In this document: positions 40,808 through 60,604 of the stretch, piece by piece
How the letters are laid out: each line of letters opens with the position of its first letter
Numbering within the stretch: position 1 is the first letter of the stretch
Source of the DNA: Vitis vinifera
Taxonomy: Eukaryota > Streptophyta > Magnoliopsida > Vitales > Vitaceae
Reading direction: 5' to 3'
Length of the DNA: 64,000 bases
NCBI RefSeq assembly: GCF_030704535.1
Contig: NC_081817.1
Span: forward strand, 5,958,001 to 6,022,000
The notes under the pieces: generated by a model
Told to the model about the DNA's origin: nothing
The model's input: only the letters and a program-made list of their open reading frames with translations
Databases searched by the model: none
Position numbers and translations under genes: made by a program

Positions 40808-42149
40808 AACTAATAGCCTAATCTATGTTCGGTGGGAGAAAGGAAAGAAGGTATAGGAGAAATATGTGGCAATGACCTAAGTTGACTTGGTGAAGTCAAC
40901 CAAGGAAATATAGGTATGGAGCATATGAGGCTCACCAAAAAGCATAACGAGAATGGTGACAAGCTTAGAGTGAATAAGGCATTGAACCTCAACAAAAAAA
41001 ATTTAGGTAGAGTCTTCGATAAGGCATGCATGCGAAGAGCTCGACGAATAGAAAAAAGGGTGACAAGAATGGTTTGGTTGTACATGGAGACTTAAAATGT
41101 AAGCCAAACCACAACAAAATGGATATTTGCATAGAACATCTAGACATAGTGAGGATATAGAACCCCATTAAGAGACGTGAGAGGCTCCCAACCTCTCTGA
41201 TGGGAAATAATAGGAAGATCTGTTTCTCAAAAAACGCTTAAGGTAATACCATACTCGATCTCAAACCTATAAATAAATAACTAAGCATAGTACCGGTCTA
41301 GAGAAGCCTAAAAAAAGAAACATTCAATTGGAAGATCATCTAAGTCAAAAGGACCTTGTATAGGGATGCTTATGACAGGCTCCGAGGATGAAGGCATAGG
41401 AGGTGGCTCCGATTCTTATGCATCTATGACCTAAGATACTAGTTCTAAAGTGAAGAGTGGAAAGACATGGAAAACGAAAAGCTACTTGAAAACCGCATGA
41501 AGAGCTCAAAAGGTAGTTATAAACATTCTTATGGAATTGCAATGAATGAAAAATTACCTAAAAAGCCTTTAGAACACAAGGAGACCTAAAGAGAGAGCAT
41601 GAGCAACGACTTGAGATGAAAGAATATGATAAATGGGGCACTAAAAGGCTATTTATTGTCATTGGTATGAGTGGGAGCATTAGCAAAGCACCAAAACCTA
41701 GATTAGTCCTCAAGCGCTCAGTGAGCGTTATAAGCCCCTAAGAGCTCTTTGATACCTTTTTATCAAGTCCCAATTATAGATGGAGTAGTCTTTTGAACAT
41801 TTGAACCGTCTTTTCTAATGAAGATAGCCTAAGATGATAAACCCTTAAGCCTAAGAATGCCTTAAAAGATATGAGAGACCATCAATCACGACCTAGAGCT
41901 CTAAGAATCCATAGAAACCTAAGATTATTTTGAAAATTGTTTTTGACACACTTTTCGAGAGAATGGAGGGGAAATGTTTTTAAAATCTTAGAGATAACTA
42001 TTTTTGGAAACCGTTTTTTATTTTTAAGGAAAAAAAAACACATTTCACAAAAAAAAAACATAAAACTATTTTTTAATTTTAAAAATGAAAGAAATGATAT
42101 TTTTAGATTTTTTTTTTTAATTATTTTCACTTGTTTTCGATTGTTAAAA

Positions 42150-42181
<32 letters not shown>

Positions 42182-42605
42182 ATATAAAAAATAATTAAAC
42201 CATATATAAAAAAACAAGGTGAAAATATCATAACTTATCAAACAGATTTTTTTAAATTTGTTACAAAAACTGTATTTGTAAACGGATAGATATTCGAAAA
42301 CAATTACGAAGAGCGCTTAAGATATTATTTCTACTAGTGAAGTCAAAGCATAGCCAACACACCTGTTTCTTGCTCTGCATGTGTGCCACATACACAGAAA
42401 CCAATCAAAGCCACGTACTCGTCAGAAAACCCCTAGCCACCGTAAGCCGCCAACACAACCGTCTCTTTCCCCGGAAAAACCAACCTCCTTATGGCCATCA
42501 TCACCTCTCTTCTCCTCCAACCTCTCTCTATCTCCACACCCACACTCCAGAACAGCAGAAATCACAGATTTCGAATTGGGTTGACACCCCCCCCACGTAA
42601 TAGTC
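40808..42605 (+). repeat. Left copy of the duplicated segment upstream of transketolase
   Basis: It starts with the right target duplication AACTAATAG and matches 54,665-56,527 with about 90% or better identity by eye. That includes GAGACGTGAGAGGCTCCCAA, GGATGCTTATGA(C/T)AGGCTC and the region just before the transketolase. The homology continues leftward past the MULE into about 30,650-30,734. No gene is recognised within it before the transketolase start. Confidence 0.85.
42491..42605 (+). pseudogene. Transketolase remnant: first ~38 codons only (body deleted)
   Basis: ATGGCCATCATCACC opens a frame for a plastid transit-like peptide rich in Ser, Leu and Thr, ending [12 protein letters not shown]. 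It matches the start of the transketolase pseudogene at 56,410, which has ATA in place of this ATG. After 'agtctca' the sequence jumps to AAAAATTAATCTTACTTATA, which matches 60,887 onward, downstream of the right-hand transketolase. So about 4.36 kb, covering the whole gene body and the small cysteine-rich gene, is missing here. The junction shows short microhomology (CAAAAAT). Confidence 0.8.
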
Positions 42606-42765
42606 TCAAAAATTAATCTTACTTATATAGTTTGTAGTAAAAATCAAATCAACCATAATTTTTAATGAAAAATAAAAGCAAACTATATATATATAGTTTA
42701 GCGGGATCAAATTGAGGGCACACATGCCCCAACCTTCCTTGGCTTCGCTAGTGGAATAAAAGGAA

Positions 42766-42807
<42 letters not shown>

Positions 42808-43160
42808 GAATAACATGAAATTATTATTATTATTATTATTATTATTAGTATTAGTATTAGTATTATTATTATTAGTATTATTATTATAAATGAATAAAAA
42901 GAAGTAAATATATCAAGTGTCCAAAGGTTTTGACTAAATATACCAAATTCTTGATAAAATAACGGTAGTTTATGTCCAAATTTGTTCAAATTTATTAAAA
43001 AAAAAATCAATTAAAAAAACATATATCATTAAAGCTGACATTTTTCACATTTGCATGTATAAAATCACATTTGACATAAACATCTCTCTAAAATCAAAAT
43101 TGATAATTGTCATATTTTGAAAGAATTTATAAATTTTCGTTTTAATTTTATCAATGAAAT
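42606..43160. other. Spacer between the two duplicated units, with microsatellites
   Basis: It holds (TA)n at about 42,770-42,804, an (ATT/AGT)n run at about 42,822-42,890, and AT-rich sequence. No gene is seen. The first ~60 bases resemble the sequence after the transketolase pseudogene at 60.89 kb. The boundary of the tandem duplication should lie within this stretch. Confidence 0.55.
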
Positions 43161-43214
43161 TGACATTTGGGTTCCGAAATCCTGGCTAAGGCGTACTTGG
43201 TATACCGTGTGTCG

Positions 43215-52412
<9,198 letters not shown>

Positions 52413-52866
52413 AATTATCTCTCACCCGGGATCTTCTCCATTTCACAAGTAATAATAGTAGAGTTATTTTTCCTGTGGCGGGTTCTACTCCCTGCCCAAT
52501 GATCATGCATCGTGCATTATTAGCTCCTGGATCCATTTATTGGGTGTAGGTTGCTTTTGTTTTCCTGAATTTTTACTTTGTACTCATTCCGAGTTTTCAT
52601 ATAAATCCTCCATAAATTGGTTGAGTTATTTCCTTGTGCCTGGCTGTTTGCATTTTTTTAGTTCTTACTTCTTATTTGTTGACTACGAATTTATTTTTTT
52701 CAATCATTTTTTTAAATAAGTAGAATAAAAAAATAAAAATAAAAACTTCTTTTTTTCATTTGTTCTTTCTTTTTCTTTTTTTTCTTTATTTTCTTTCTTT
52801 CATTTTTTTTTTCTCAAATTTTATTACAACCAAGATGTTTTAGTATAATATAAATAAAAAGTGCAA
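52413..52866. other. 3' flank of ADK copy 2
   Basis: It matches 18,177-18,628 downstream of ADK copy 1, with small length changes in T-rich runs. Homology ends at 'ataaaaagtgcaaaata', where the copy 2 sequence turns into the GC-richer glycine-rich pseudogene block. Confidence 0.7.
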
Positions 52867-53047
52867 AATAAGAACTGGTCGGTTCCCTCTGGACCCAGCA
52901 ATTCATTTTCTTCCCCTTCCCCGTGCGGTTGGTACCCCACTATCACCTGGAGTGTCATCCGACTGGAAACAGTACCTCCACTGTCACCTGGAGCATCATC
53001 CTGCCGGCAGCACCCCCGGCTCTAGGAACCCTGCACCACCTCCTCAC

Positions 53048-53281
53048 CTTGATGGTCGTAACATAACAGTAAACGAGGCTCAGTCCAGTGGAAGCGGCAG
53101 CGGCTGCGGTGGTGGCTACTGAGGGGGTGGTGGTTACGGCGGAGGTGGTCGCCGTGATGGTGGATATAGCCATGGTGGGGGTGGAGGTTATGGCGGTGGT
53201 AGTCGGGACCGTGGTTACGAAGACGGTGGATCTCGCTACTCTAGGAGAGGTGGTTCTTCGGGTGGCAACTAGAGGAACTAG
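53048..53281 (+). pseudogene. Glycine-rich RNA-binding protein pseudogene (3' part)
   Basis: The frame reads LDGRNITVNEAQS, the end of the RRM, then a Gly/Tyr/Arg-rich tail of the GRP7/GRP8 type with GGGGYGGGGRRDGGYSHGGG, and ends SRYSRRGGSSGGN. TGA at 53,120-53,122 interrupts the Gly tail. A TAG replaces the Trp expected in the final WRN, just before the original TAG at 53,279-53,281. The RRM start is missing. The coding piece continues into a 3' untranslated-like stretch to about 53,440. There is no intron in this part and the sequence sits where ADK homology stops, so a truncated retrocopy is likely. The GC-rich 180 bases before it (52,870-53,047) are unrecognised. Confidence 0.75.
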
Positions 53282-53449
53282 ATTTAGAATTTGGTGATGG
53301 GTGTTTTAGTGTAATGGTTCTGTTTTGATGTTCTGGTTATGTTCTGATGTTCTGGTTATGTTCTGATGTTCTGGTTATGCTTTTTGCTGGTTCTCTCTCT
53401 TTTTGATCGTTGGGTTTGATATTATTGTTAGGTTACTTCTCTCTCTCTC

Positions 53450-54640
53450 TCTCTCCCCCCCCTCCTTCCACGACTGGAAATTAATTTTGATGTTTTATAT
53501 TTAATTTATTAATTTTTTATTGATTATAATTGTTGTGATATGTTTAATATTTAATTTTTTAATTTTTGTTTTATTTATTGCATATTGACATTTTTATTTA
53601 TTGAAATTATTAGGTTGATTGACAACTATAGATAAAAAATTTTGTGAAAAAAATCAACAAACATAATAGATACTGTCAAAATTTAGATAGAATTTATTAT
53701 TTTTATTTATTATTATTATTTTTAAATTTTAATAATATATAACTCATCAATTCTATCAAATCAAGATGAATGTGAGTCATTCATGCAATGGATATCTAAA
53801 AATCAATCAATCAATCGAGAATAAATTATCTCCCTCTTTTGTCGCAAAAATGATAATCATAAAACAATAAACACAAGGAAAATATAGACAAAAGAAGGAA
53901 ATTAATACTCATATATAATCAAACTATTCTAAATACAAGAGATAAAGAAATAAAGGTGCATCCAGACCAACAAAATACATGATAAACTAGGTCAATGACT
54001 TTAGTACAAAAAGACACTGATCCACAAAAAAAAAAAAAAAAAAAAACCCATAAAGCAACTAAAAATCTAAATCAAATAGAGATGGGAGTGTAGAACTAGA
54101 AGAACCCCGAGACATCAGCTATGAAGTAAGAGACAAGAGCTACCCCTTGAGACTCTTAAAATGAACATCCATATGCTTTGTGACCTCACAAAGGTGTGTG
54201 TCCATATGAGTGTTCCATGCATTTGTTCGCAAGTGGAGTTGGTCCATAGAGTCTATCACTCACAAAAGCCTAAGGTCGCTAAAAGTTGGGGCCTAGGGGC
54301 TAGAGGATGATCATGAAGAGCTTGCTCTCCATAGATTATTGCACCCTCTAGGTACGGGCTTTGTCACTCGACTCGATAAGTGGATCTTACCCCATTGCAT
54401 GGATCTCCTTCTCTTGCACGACCTCTGGAGCAATTAGCCCGAAGACATGGCTCACATGTTTGGACCACGAACTGTCGCTAATGAGATCACGCAAGCTAGA
54501 CATACCTCACTATTGATCAATCTCAAAATTGGTGTCATGTGGGAGATGATAAGGGCTAAAGGAAGGTTGTGAGGACAAGAAGACTCATAGTATGTGGCCA
54601 TGATGTTAAGAATGACCTAAGCGATGTTGATCGGTTGCCC
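53450..54640. other. Intergenic region between the GRP pseudogene and the transketolase upstream segment
   Basis: A (CT)n run followed by a C run is at about 53,436-53,462, then AT-rich sequence and a poly-A run near 54,027-54,046. From 54,060 to 54,640 the composition is more balanced and resembles old transposon sequence, but no domain is recognisable. Confidence 0.5.
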
Positions 54641-56527
54641 AAAGAGAATGACATGGATGTGGGCAACTAATAGCCTAATCTACGTTCAATGGAAGGAAAG
54701 AAAGCATAGGAGAAATATGTGGCGAGGACTAAAGTTGACTTGGTGAAGTCAACCAAGGAAATATAGGTATGGAGCAAATGAGGCTCACCTAGGAGCATAA
54801 TGAGAATGGTGACAAGCTTAGAGTGAGTAAGGGCTTGAACCTCAACCAAAAAAAAATTGAGGTAGAGTCTCCAATAAGGCATGCATGTGAAGAACTTGAC
54901 GAATAGAATAAAGGGTAACCAGAATGGTTTGGTTGTACATAGAGACTTGAAATGTAAGTCAAACCACATCAGAATGGATATTTGCATAGAACATGTAGAC
55001 ATAGTGAGGATGCACAACCCCATTAAGAGACGTGAGAGGCTCCCAACCTCTCTCATGGAAAATAATAGGAAGATCAGTATCTCGAAAAGCATTTAAGGTA
55101 ATACCATACTTGATCTCAAGCCTATAAATAAAGAACTAAGCATTGTACCAGTCTTGAGGAGCCTAAAAAAAGAAACACTCAATTGGAGGATCATCTAAGT
55201 CAAAAGGACCTTGTATAGGGATGCTTATGATAGGCTCAGAGGATGAAGTCATAGGAGGTGGCTCCGATCCTTAGGCATCTATGACCTAAGATACTAGTCC
55301 TAAAGTGAAAAGTGGAAAGACATGGAAAACAAAAAGCTACTTGAAAACCGCAGGAAGAGGTTAAAAGGTAGTTAGAAACATTCTTACGGAATTGAAATGA
55401 ATGAAAACTTACATGAAAAGCCTTTAGAACACAAAGAGGCCTAAAGACAGAGTATGAGCAATGACTTGAGATGAAGGAATATGAGAAATGGGGCATTAAA
55501 AGGTTATTGATAGTCGTTGGCATGAGTGGGAGCATTAGCAAAGCACCAGAACCTGGATTAGTCCTCAAGCGCTCAATGAGAATTATAAGCCCCTAAGAGC
55601 TCTTTGATACCTTTTTATCAAGTCCCAATTGTAGATGGAGCAGTCTTTTGAACATTTGAACCGTCTTTTCTAGTGAGGATAGCCTAAGATGATAAACCCT
55701 TAAGCCTAAGAAGGCCTTGAAAGATATGAGAGACCATCAATCACAACCTAGAGATCTAAGAATCCATAGAAAGTTAAGATTACTTTGAAAATTGTTGACA
55801 TACTTTTCAAGAGAGGGGAGGGGAAAGGAGGAGTGTTTTTAAAATCTTAGAGCCTGTCGATAACTATTTTTGGAAATAGTTTTTTATTTTTAGGAACAAA
55901 AAAAAAAAAAAAAAAACACATTTCACACCAAAAAAACATAAAACTATTTTCTAATTTTAAAAATAAAAAAATAACATGTTTAAATAATATTTTTTAATTA
56001 TTTTCACTTGTTTTTGGTTGTTAAAAAAATGTTTATAAATATAAAAAATAATTAAGCCACATGTAAAAATTATTTTTAAACATATTAAAAAACAAGGTGA
56101 AAATATCATAACTAGTCAAACAGATTTTTTTAAATCAGTTATAAAAACTGTTTTTGAAAACGGATAGATATTTGAAAACAATTACGAAGAGTGCTTAAGA
56201 TATTATTTTTACTAGTGAAGTCGAAGCATAGCCAACGCACCTGTTTCTTGCTCTGCATGCGTGCCATGTACACGGAAACGAGTCAAAGCCACAGACCTAC
56301 AAGTAACATCACATTTCACCTCCATGGCTCCACGCACTCGTCAGAAAACCCCTAGCCACTGTAAGCCGCCAACACAACCGTCTCTTTCCCTGGAAAAACC
56401 AATCCCCTTATAGCCATCATTTCCTCTCTTCTCCTCCAACCTCTCTCTGTCCCCACACCCACACATCAGAACAGCAGAAATCACAGATTCAGAATTGGGT
56501 TGACACCCCCACCACGTAATAGTCTCA
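54641..56527 (+). repeat. Right copy of the duplicated segment, holding the empty MULE site
   Basis: It matches 30,650-30,734 joined to 40,808-42,605. The MULE target sequence AACTAATAG occurs once, at 54,665-54,673, within GGGCAACTAATAGCCTAATC. This is the unoccupied form of the site. It leads directly into the transketolase pseudogene. Confidence 0.88.
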
Positions 56528-59500
56528 GAGCCAACCATGCTCCCATAGGCAAACCCGCCAACCTCTCCAAAGACTACAAGCTCTCCTGGCTACAAGAGCT
56601 CAAACATGCATTCCAACCCCAACCATCCAACCAAAACTTGGACGCAGATGATGAAGAAGACAACAAATTCTTCCAGGAATTAGTTGACATGCGATGCGTG
56701 GATAATGTTAGGATGCTGATCGTGGACGCAGTGCAAACCGCCAAGGCTGGGCACTCGGGAATGCCTCTTGGCATGGCCAAAGTTGGGTATATTCTGTACA
56801 GGCATGTGATGAGGTACAACCCCAGAAATCCTAAATGGTTTAACAGGGACAGGTTTGTTTTGAGCGCTGGCCATGGATGCCTCCTCCAGTATATCTGTCT
56901 TCATCTTGCTGGATTTCAATCAGTTCAAGTATGTGGGCAATTTCCTTCTTCTATATCTAATTTTTCTGAGGAATTATTCTACCTCCTTGATTGCTTATAG
57001 AATTGGTGATTCCTATAATTGTATGATCCTTTTTTTTTCTCTGGACATTTTTTTTTTCTTTCAGCTGGAAGACCTGCAAAGGCTTTGCTTGGTAGTAGGA
57101 CCCCAGGTCACCCTGAGAATGTGGTTACCGATGGCATTGAAGTCACTACAGGTACAAAAAGTAATGCTTGAAAAGCAATTAGGGAAATTTAGTGTCCTGA
57201 TACATCTTTGAGAATATTATTTAATTGATTTCTAAAGTTGCTCTATATTTCACACATGTTTCCAATGACAGGCCCCTTGGGCAAGGTGTAGCTAACGCAG
57301 TTGGCCTTGCCCTGGCAGAAGCTCATTCTGCTGCTAGATTCAACAAACCCGATGCTGTCATTGTTGATCACAGGACGTAAGTGAACTGGCTAGTTTATCT
57401 GGATGGCTAGTAACTCGGTATATGTAAGTGGTAGTAATTTTCTGTGATGATGATGATTTGGGAATGTAGATTCTGCATCATGGGTGATGGATGTGTCATG
57501 GAAGGGATATCACATGAAGCTGCATCTTTGGCTGCACATTGGAAACTCAACAAGCTTACACTAATTTATGATGATAACCTTAATACCATTGATGGAGCCA
57601 CCTCCCTAGCTTTTTCTGAAGATATATCGGCACGATTTAAGGCTCTTCGGTGGAACACAATCACAGTGGATGATACACACAATGACATGGAAGCCATCAA
57701 GAATGCCCTTCTCTCTGCTTTTAGGGAAACAGAGAAACCAACTTTCATAAGGGTTTGTGGGATTATCTGAAAATGAATTCTCTCCTTAGAGGCATATGTG
57801 CATATTTATTTACTTTTTTTTTCATTTTTCACAGGTGAAGACTGATAGGTAAATTGTCTGAAAAGAAAGGAATTTCCAAAGCTCATCATGGTACTTTTGA
57901 TGAAAAGGATGTGAAGAAAATGAGACGGAAAGTTAGCTGGAGTGATCGAGAACCATTCCATGTCATTCCTATGATCTATAGGTTTTTTTAGTTGCGAAAA
58001 TTATGAGTTTATTTAATTAATTCTTTTCAGCATTTTAATCTTTGAAAGAAACAGTCATGAGGCTTGTATTTAAATCTGCTGCAGGGAAATGCAGATACAA
58101 GCAGAGTATGGAATGGCATTCAAGGCTATGTTATTACCAGACCAAATATCCACAAGAGTTTGTAGAATTCAAGATTCTCCTTGATGGTGGTTTGCTTCCT
58201 GGCTGGGAAAGCTCATTACCGGTAATTGATCTGCAACTTTGAAGGAAATTTGTGTGTCTCAGAGTATACCAGGAGTGTTTATTGATCTTACCATCCATGT
58301 TCTCGATCACTTGTTGCACTTGCAAAGTAAGCAAACTTGAACACATTTTACTTGGAAGTGACTTATTGAAAATATGGATTCTGGTCATAATGGACCACAT
58401 CAAGTAGACTCTAACAGGCAGAAGAACAGTGAAGTTGAATATTTCGAATTTTATGACATGTTCTTTCACTTTCTCATAATGCTTGAACATTAGTAATAAT
58501 AAGGTCAAAAGTTATGATCTTAAAACTCAAGACAAATTCAAAAGGTTCATGCTATGCATCCTCAGAATAATAAATAAATTCAGTAGTGGAACTTTCATTA
58601 TTCGATGGGGTTCATCTCATGATCATCTTGTCACATTTACATATGGATAGAATGAAGTCCAGATTAGAGTCCTTTCAAGTTTCATTACTCCTCCATGGAG
58701 TTTTCTTCACTTCCATCAAAGGTGCCTCATATTTAATGGTGTGGGTCTCAATCCGATGGGTTCTAATCTATCTTCACCATGTGATTTCAAGTCCGATTTC
58801 AGGTGATGTATCTTAGAAATCTTCTTATGTGAAGACAAGCAGTTTTCCATGTTAAGATAGTTGGAATATTTCTTAATTTATTTTCAGATACACTTACCAA
58901 TTTTATGCTTCTAGTCAGCTGGATTTGTATAAGTATGAGCTATAGCAGTTCCTTTGCCCTTTCACATCTTTTGGAGGAACCTGTTGCAGTTCCTTTCCTT
59001 TTATACTTAGTAGGCCAATAGTATACAGGTTTTATTTGTGTAACAACTTCTATTATGATCTTAACAGAAGTTTCCTACATCGGATCCGGTGGATGCCACT
59101 CAAGGGTACTCTGAGAAGTGCTTAAGCCAGCTTGCTAAAGTGCTCCCGGGGTTGATCCGTGGAAGTGCAGACCTTGCAACCTCCAACAAAGCTTACCTCC
59201 ACGGCCATGAAGACTTCAGCCAGCCTAACTCCCCATGGGGCTGCAACATTCGCTATGGGGTTAGAGAGCATGCAATGGCTGGAATTTCAAATGGTATTGC
59301 ATTGCATGGAAGTGGCTTGATCCCATTTGCAGCCACTTTCCTCGTTTTCTCCGACTACATGAAGAACTCCATTAGACTTTCTGCTCTAAGCCATGCTGGG
59401 GTCATCTACATCATGACCCATGACTCTATTGGTCTGGGGGAAGATGGACCAACACACCAACCTGCAGTGGAACAGCTTGCTGGCCTACGGGCAGTGCCAC

Positions 59501-60042
59501 AGCTCCTAGTTTTCCGGCCTGCAGATGGGAATGAGACTGCTGGAGCATACAAAGTGGCTGTTGCCAATCGCAATGTACCAAGCCTCATTGCATTATCAAG
59601 GCAAAAGGTGGCTGCAAATTTGGAAGGAACATCAAGAGCTTCAGTTGAAAGAGGTGGTTACATTGTGAGTGATAATTCTGAAGACAAGTTGCCAGACATA
59701 ATACTGATTGGCACCGGATCAGAACTGTGCCTCTGCGATGAGGGTGCCAAAATGCTGAGACAAGAAGGGAGGACAGTGAGGGTGGTTTCCCTCGTCTGCT
59801 GGCGGCTCTTTGACATGCAGCCACAACAGTATAAGGAGTTTGTCTTGCCACCAAGCGTGTCAAAGCGGGTAAGCGTCGAGGCAGCCTCCCCCATCGGGTG
59901 GAGGGAATATGTGGGAGAGGAAGGAGTGGTGGTTGGGGTGGAGGAGTTTGGTGCCAGTGGGGCTTATTTGGATACTTTCAAGAAGTTTGGTTTCACTGAA
60001 GGGAACATAACAAGGATTGCAAAGTCATTGCTATCTCAATAA
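56410..60042 (+). pseudogene. Transketolase (Craterostigma tkt7/tkt10-like), full exon set but disrupted
   Basis: Transketolase moves two-carbon units between sugar phosphates with thiamine diphosphate. Exons: 56410..56928, 57065..57151, 57272..57376, 57470..57752, 57835..57981, 58085..58221, 59068..60042. Family landmarks are [24 protein letters not shown], the cofactor-binding MGDGCVMEGISHEAA, IYDDNLNTIDG, RYGVREHAMAGISNGIALHG and THDSIGLGEDGPTHQP. Defects: the expected ATG is ATA at 56,410 (the left remnant at 42,491 has ATG); exon 2 lacks ~4 bases near 57,090; exon 3 lacks 1 base near 57,282; exon 5 lacks ~2 bases near 57,842; exon 6 lacks ~17 bases near 58,112. Splice sites are intact, and exon phases confirm the indels. 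The 325-codon last exon is open and well conserved, suggesting recent loss. A shorter product from that exon alone would lack the cofactor-binding half. Confidence 0.88.
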
Positions 60043-60343
60043 AAGTTATACAAACAAATTGTTCCAATATTGGCATTGTAATCAATCATGTTTACTTGGT
60101 CATCTGACGCTTAATTATTTCAAATCCTAACTCAAAGCCTTTATTTAGGAAGTTAGAAACCTTCAAAAATTGCCCACCACAAATCTGTATGTTTTGGGCT
60201 TTCTCCATGCTTTGCTCCAATCCACCTAAAACCGAGGAATGGCAGATTTCTTTCCTAGCATATAGCGGGTAGCTCAACCTTCTTGCCTCCATTTACGCAT
60301 AAAGGGACCTGCCATTCTACCCTGACAAAAGAAGTGATCAACA

Positions 60344-60604
60344 ATGGAGAGAGAACTAGCTAATGCCATGGCCATGATGAAGAGGACAAGTCCTCTGCTT
60401 CTGATCTCTATAATGGCGATTGTGGTGGCACATGAGGCCCCAGGGGAGGAAGTTCCGCTGTGTGCCAAGGACTGCATGCCGGTGTGTCTGAAAGTGGAAG
60501 GGGCAACCATTCATGCATGTGAGGAGAGCTGCCACGAGTACTGCAAACAGATTTCTGGGCGAGGAAGTAATGGTGGTGTCTCCATTTGGGTTGTCCCAAC
60601 TTGA
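60344..60604 (+). CDS. Small secreted cysteine-rich protein (thionin-family-like)
   Basis: A single-exon gene of 86 residues. The N-terminus has a hydrophobic segment, LLLISIMAIVVA, after a basic MMKR, fitting a signal peptide cut near residue 30. The mature part has six Cys in two C-x3-C-x3-C motifs (Cys 40, 44, 48 and 59, 63, 67) separated by ten residues, which suggests two helices joined by disulfides. This resembles plant proteins annotated as thionin family, and hairpinin-like peptides. The first ATG at 60,344 follows a favourable ACA context; internal Met residues at 9, 11 and 12 could also serve. An AATAAA at 60,859-60,864 is a candidate polyadenylation signal. No defect is seen. Defence or signalling roles are guesses. 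Confidence 0.7.
   Translation: MERELANAMAMMKRTSPLLLISIMAIVVAHEAPGEEVPLCAKDCMPVCLKVEGATIHACEESCHEYCKQISGRGSNGGVSIWVVPT

Noticed and set aside
54667..55092. A 141-residue minus-strand open frame
   Set aside because: It lies in the duplicated segment; the matching region of the left copy (40.8-41.3 kb) does not keep the frame, and the protein resembles nothing known.
56324..56409. ATG at 56,324 as the start of transketolase
   Set aside because: It is in a different frame from the transketolase exon, meets a stop after about 29 codons, and the left copy lacks this ATG; the expected start is the ATA at 56,410.
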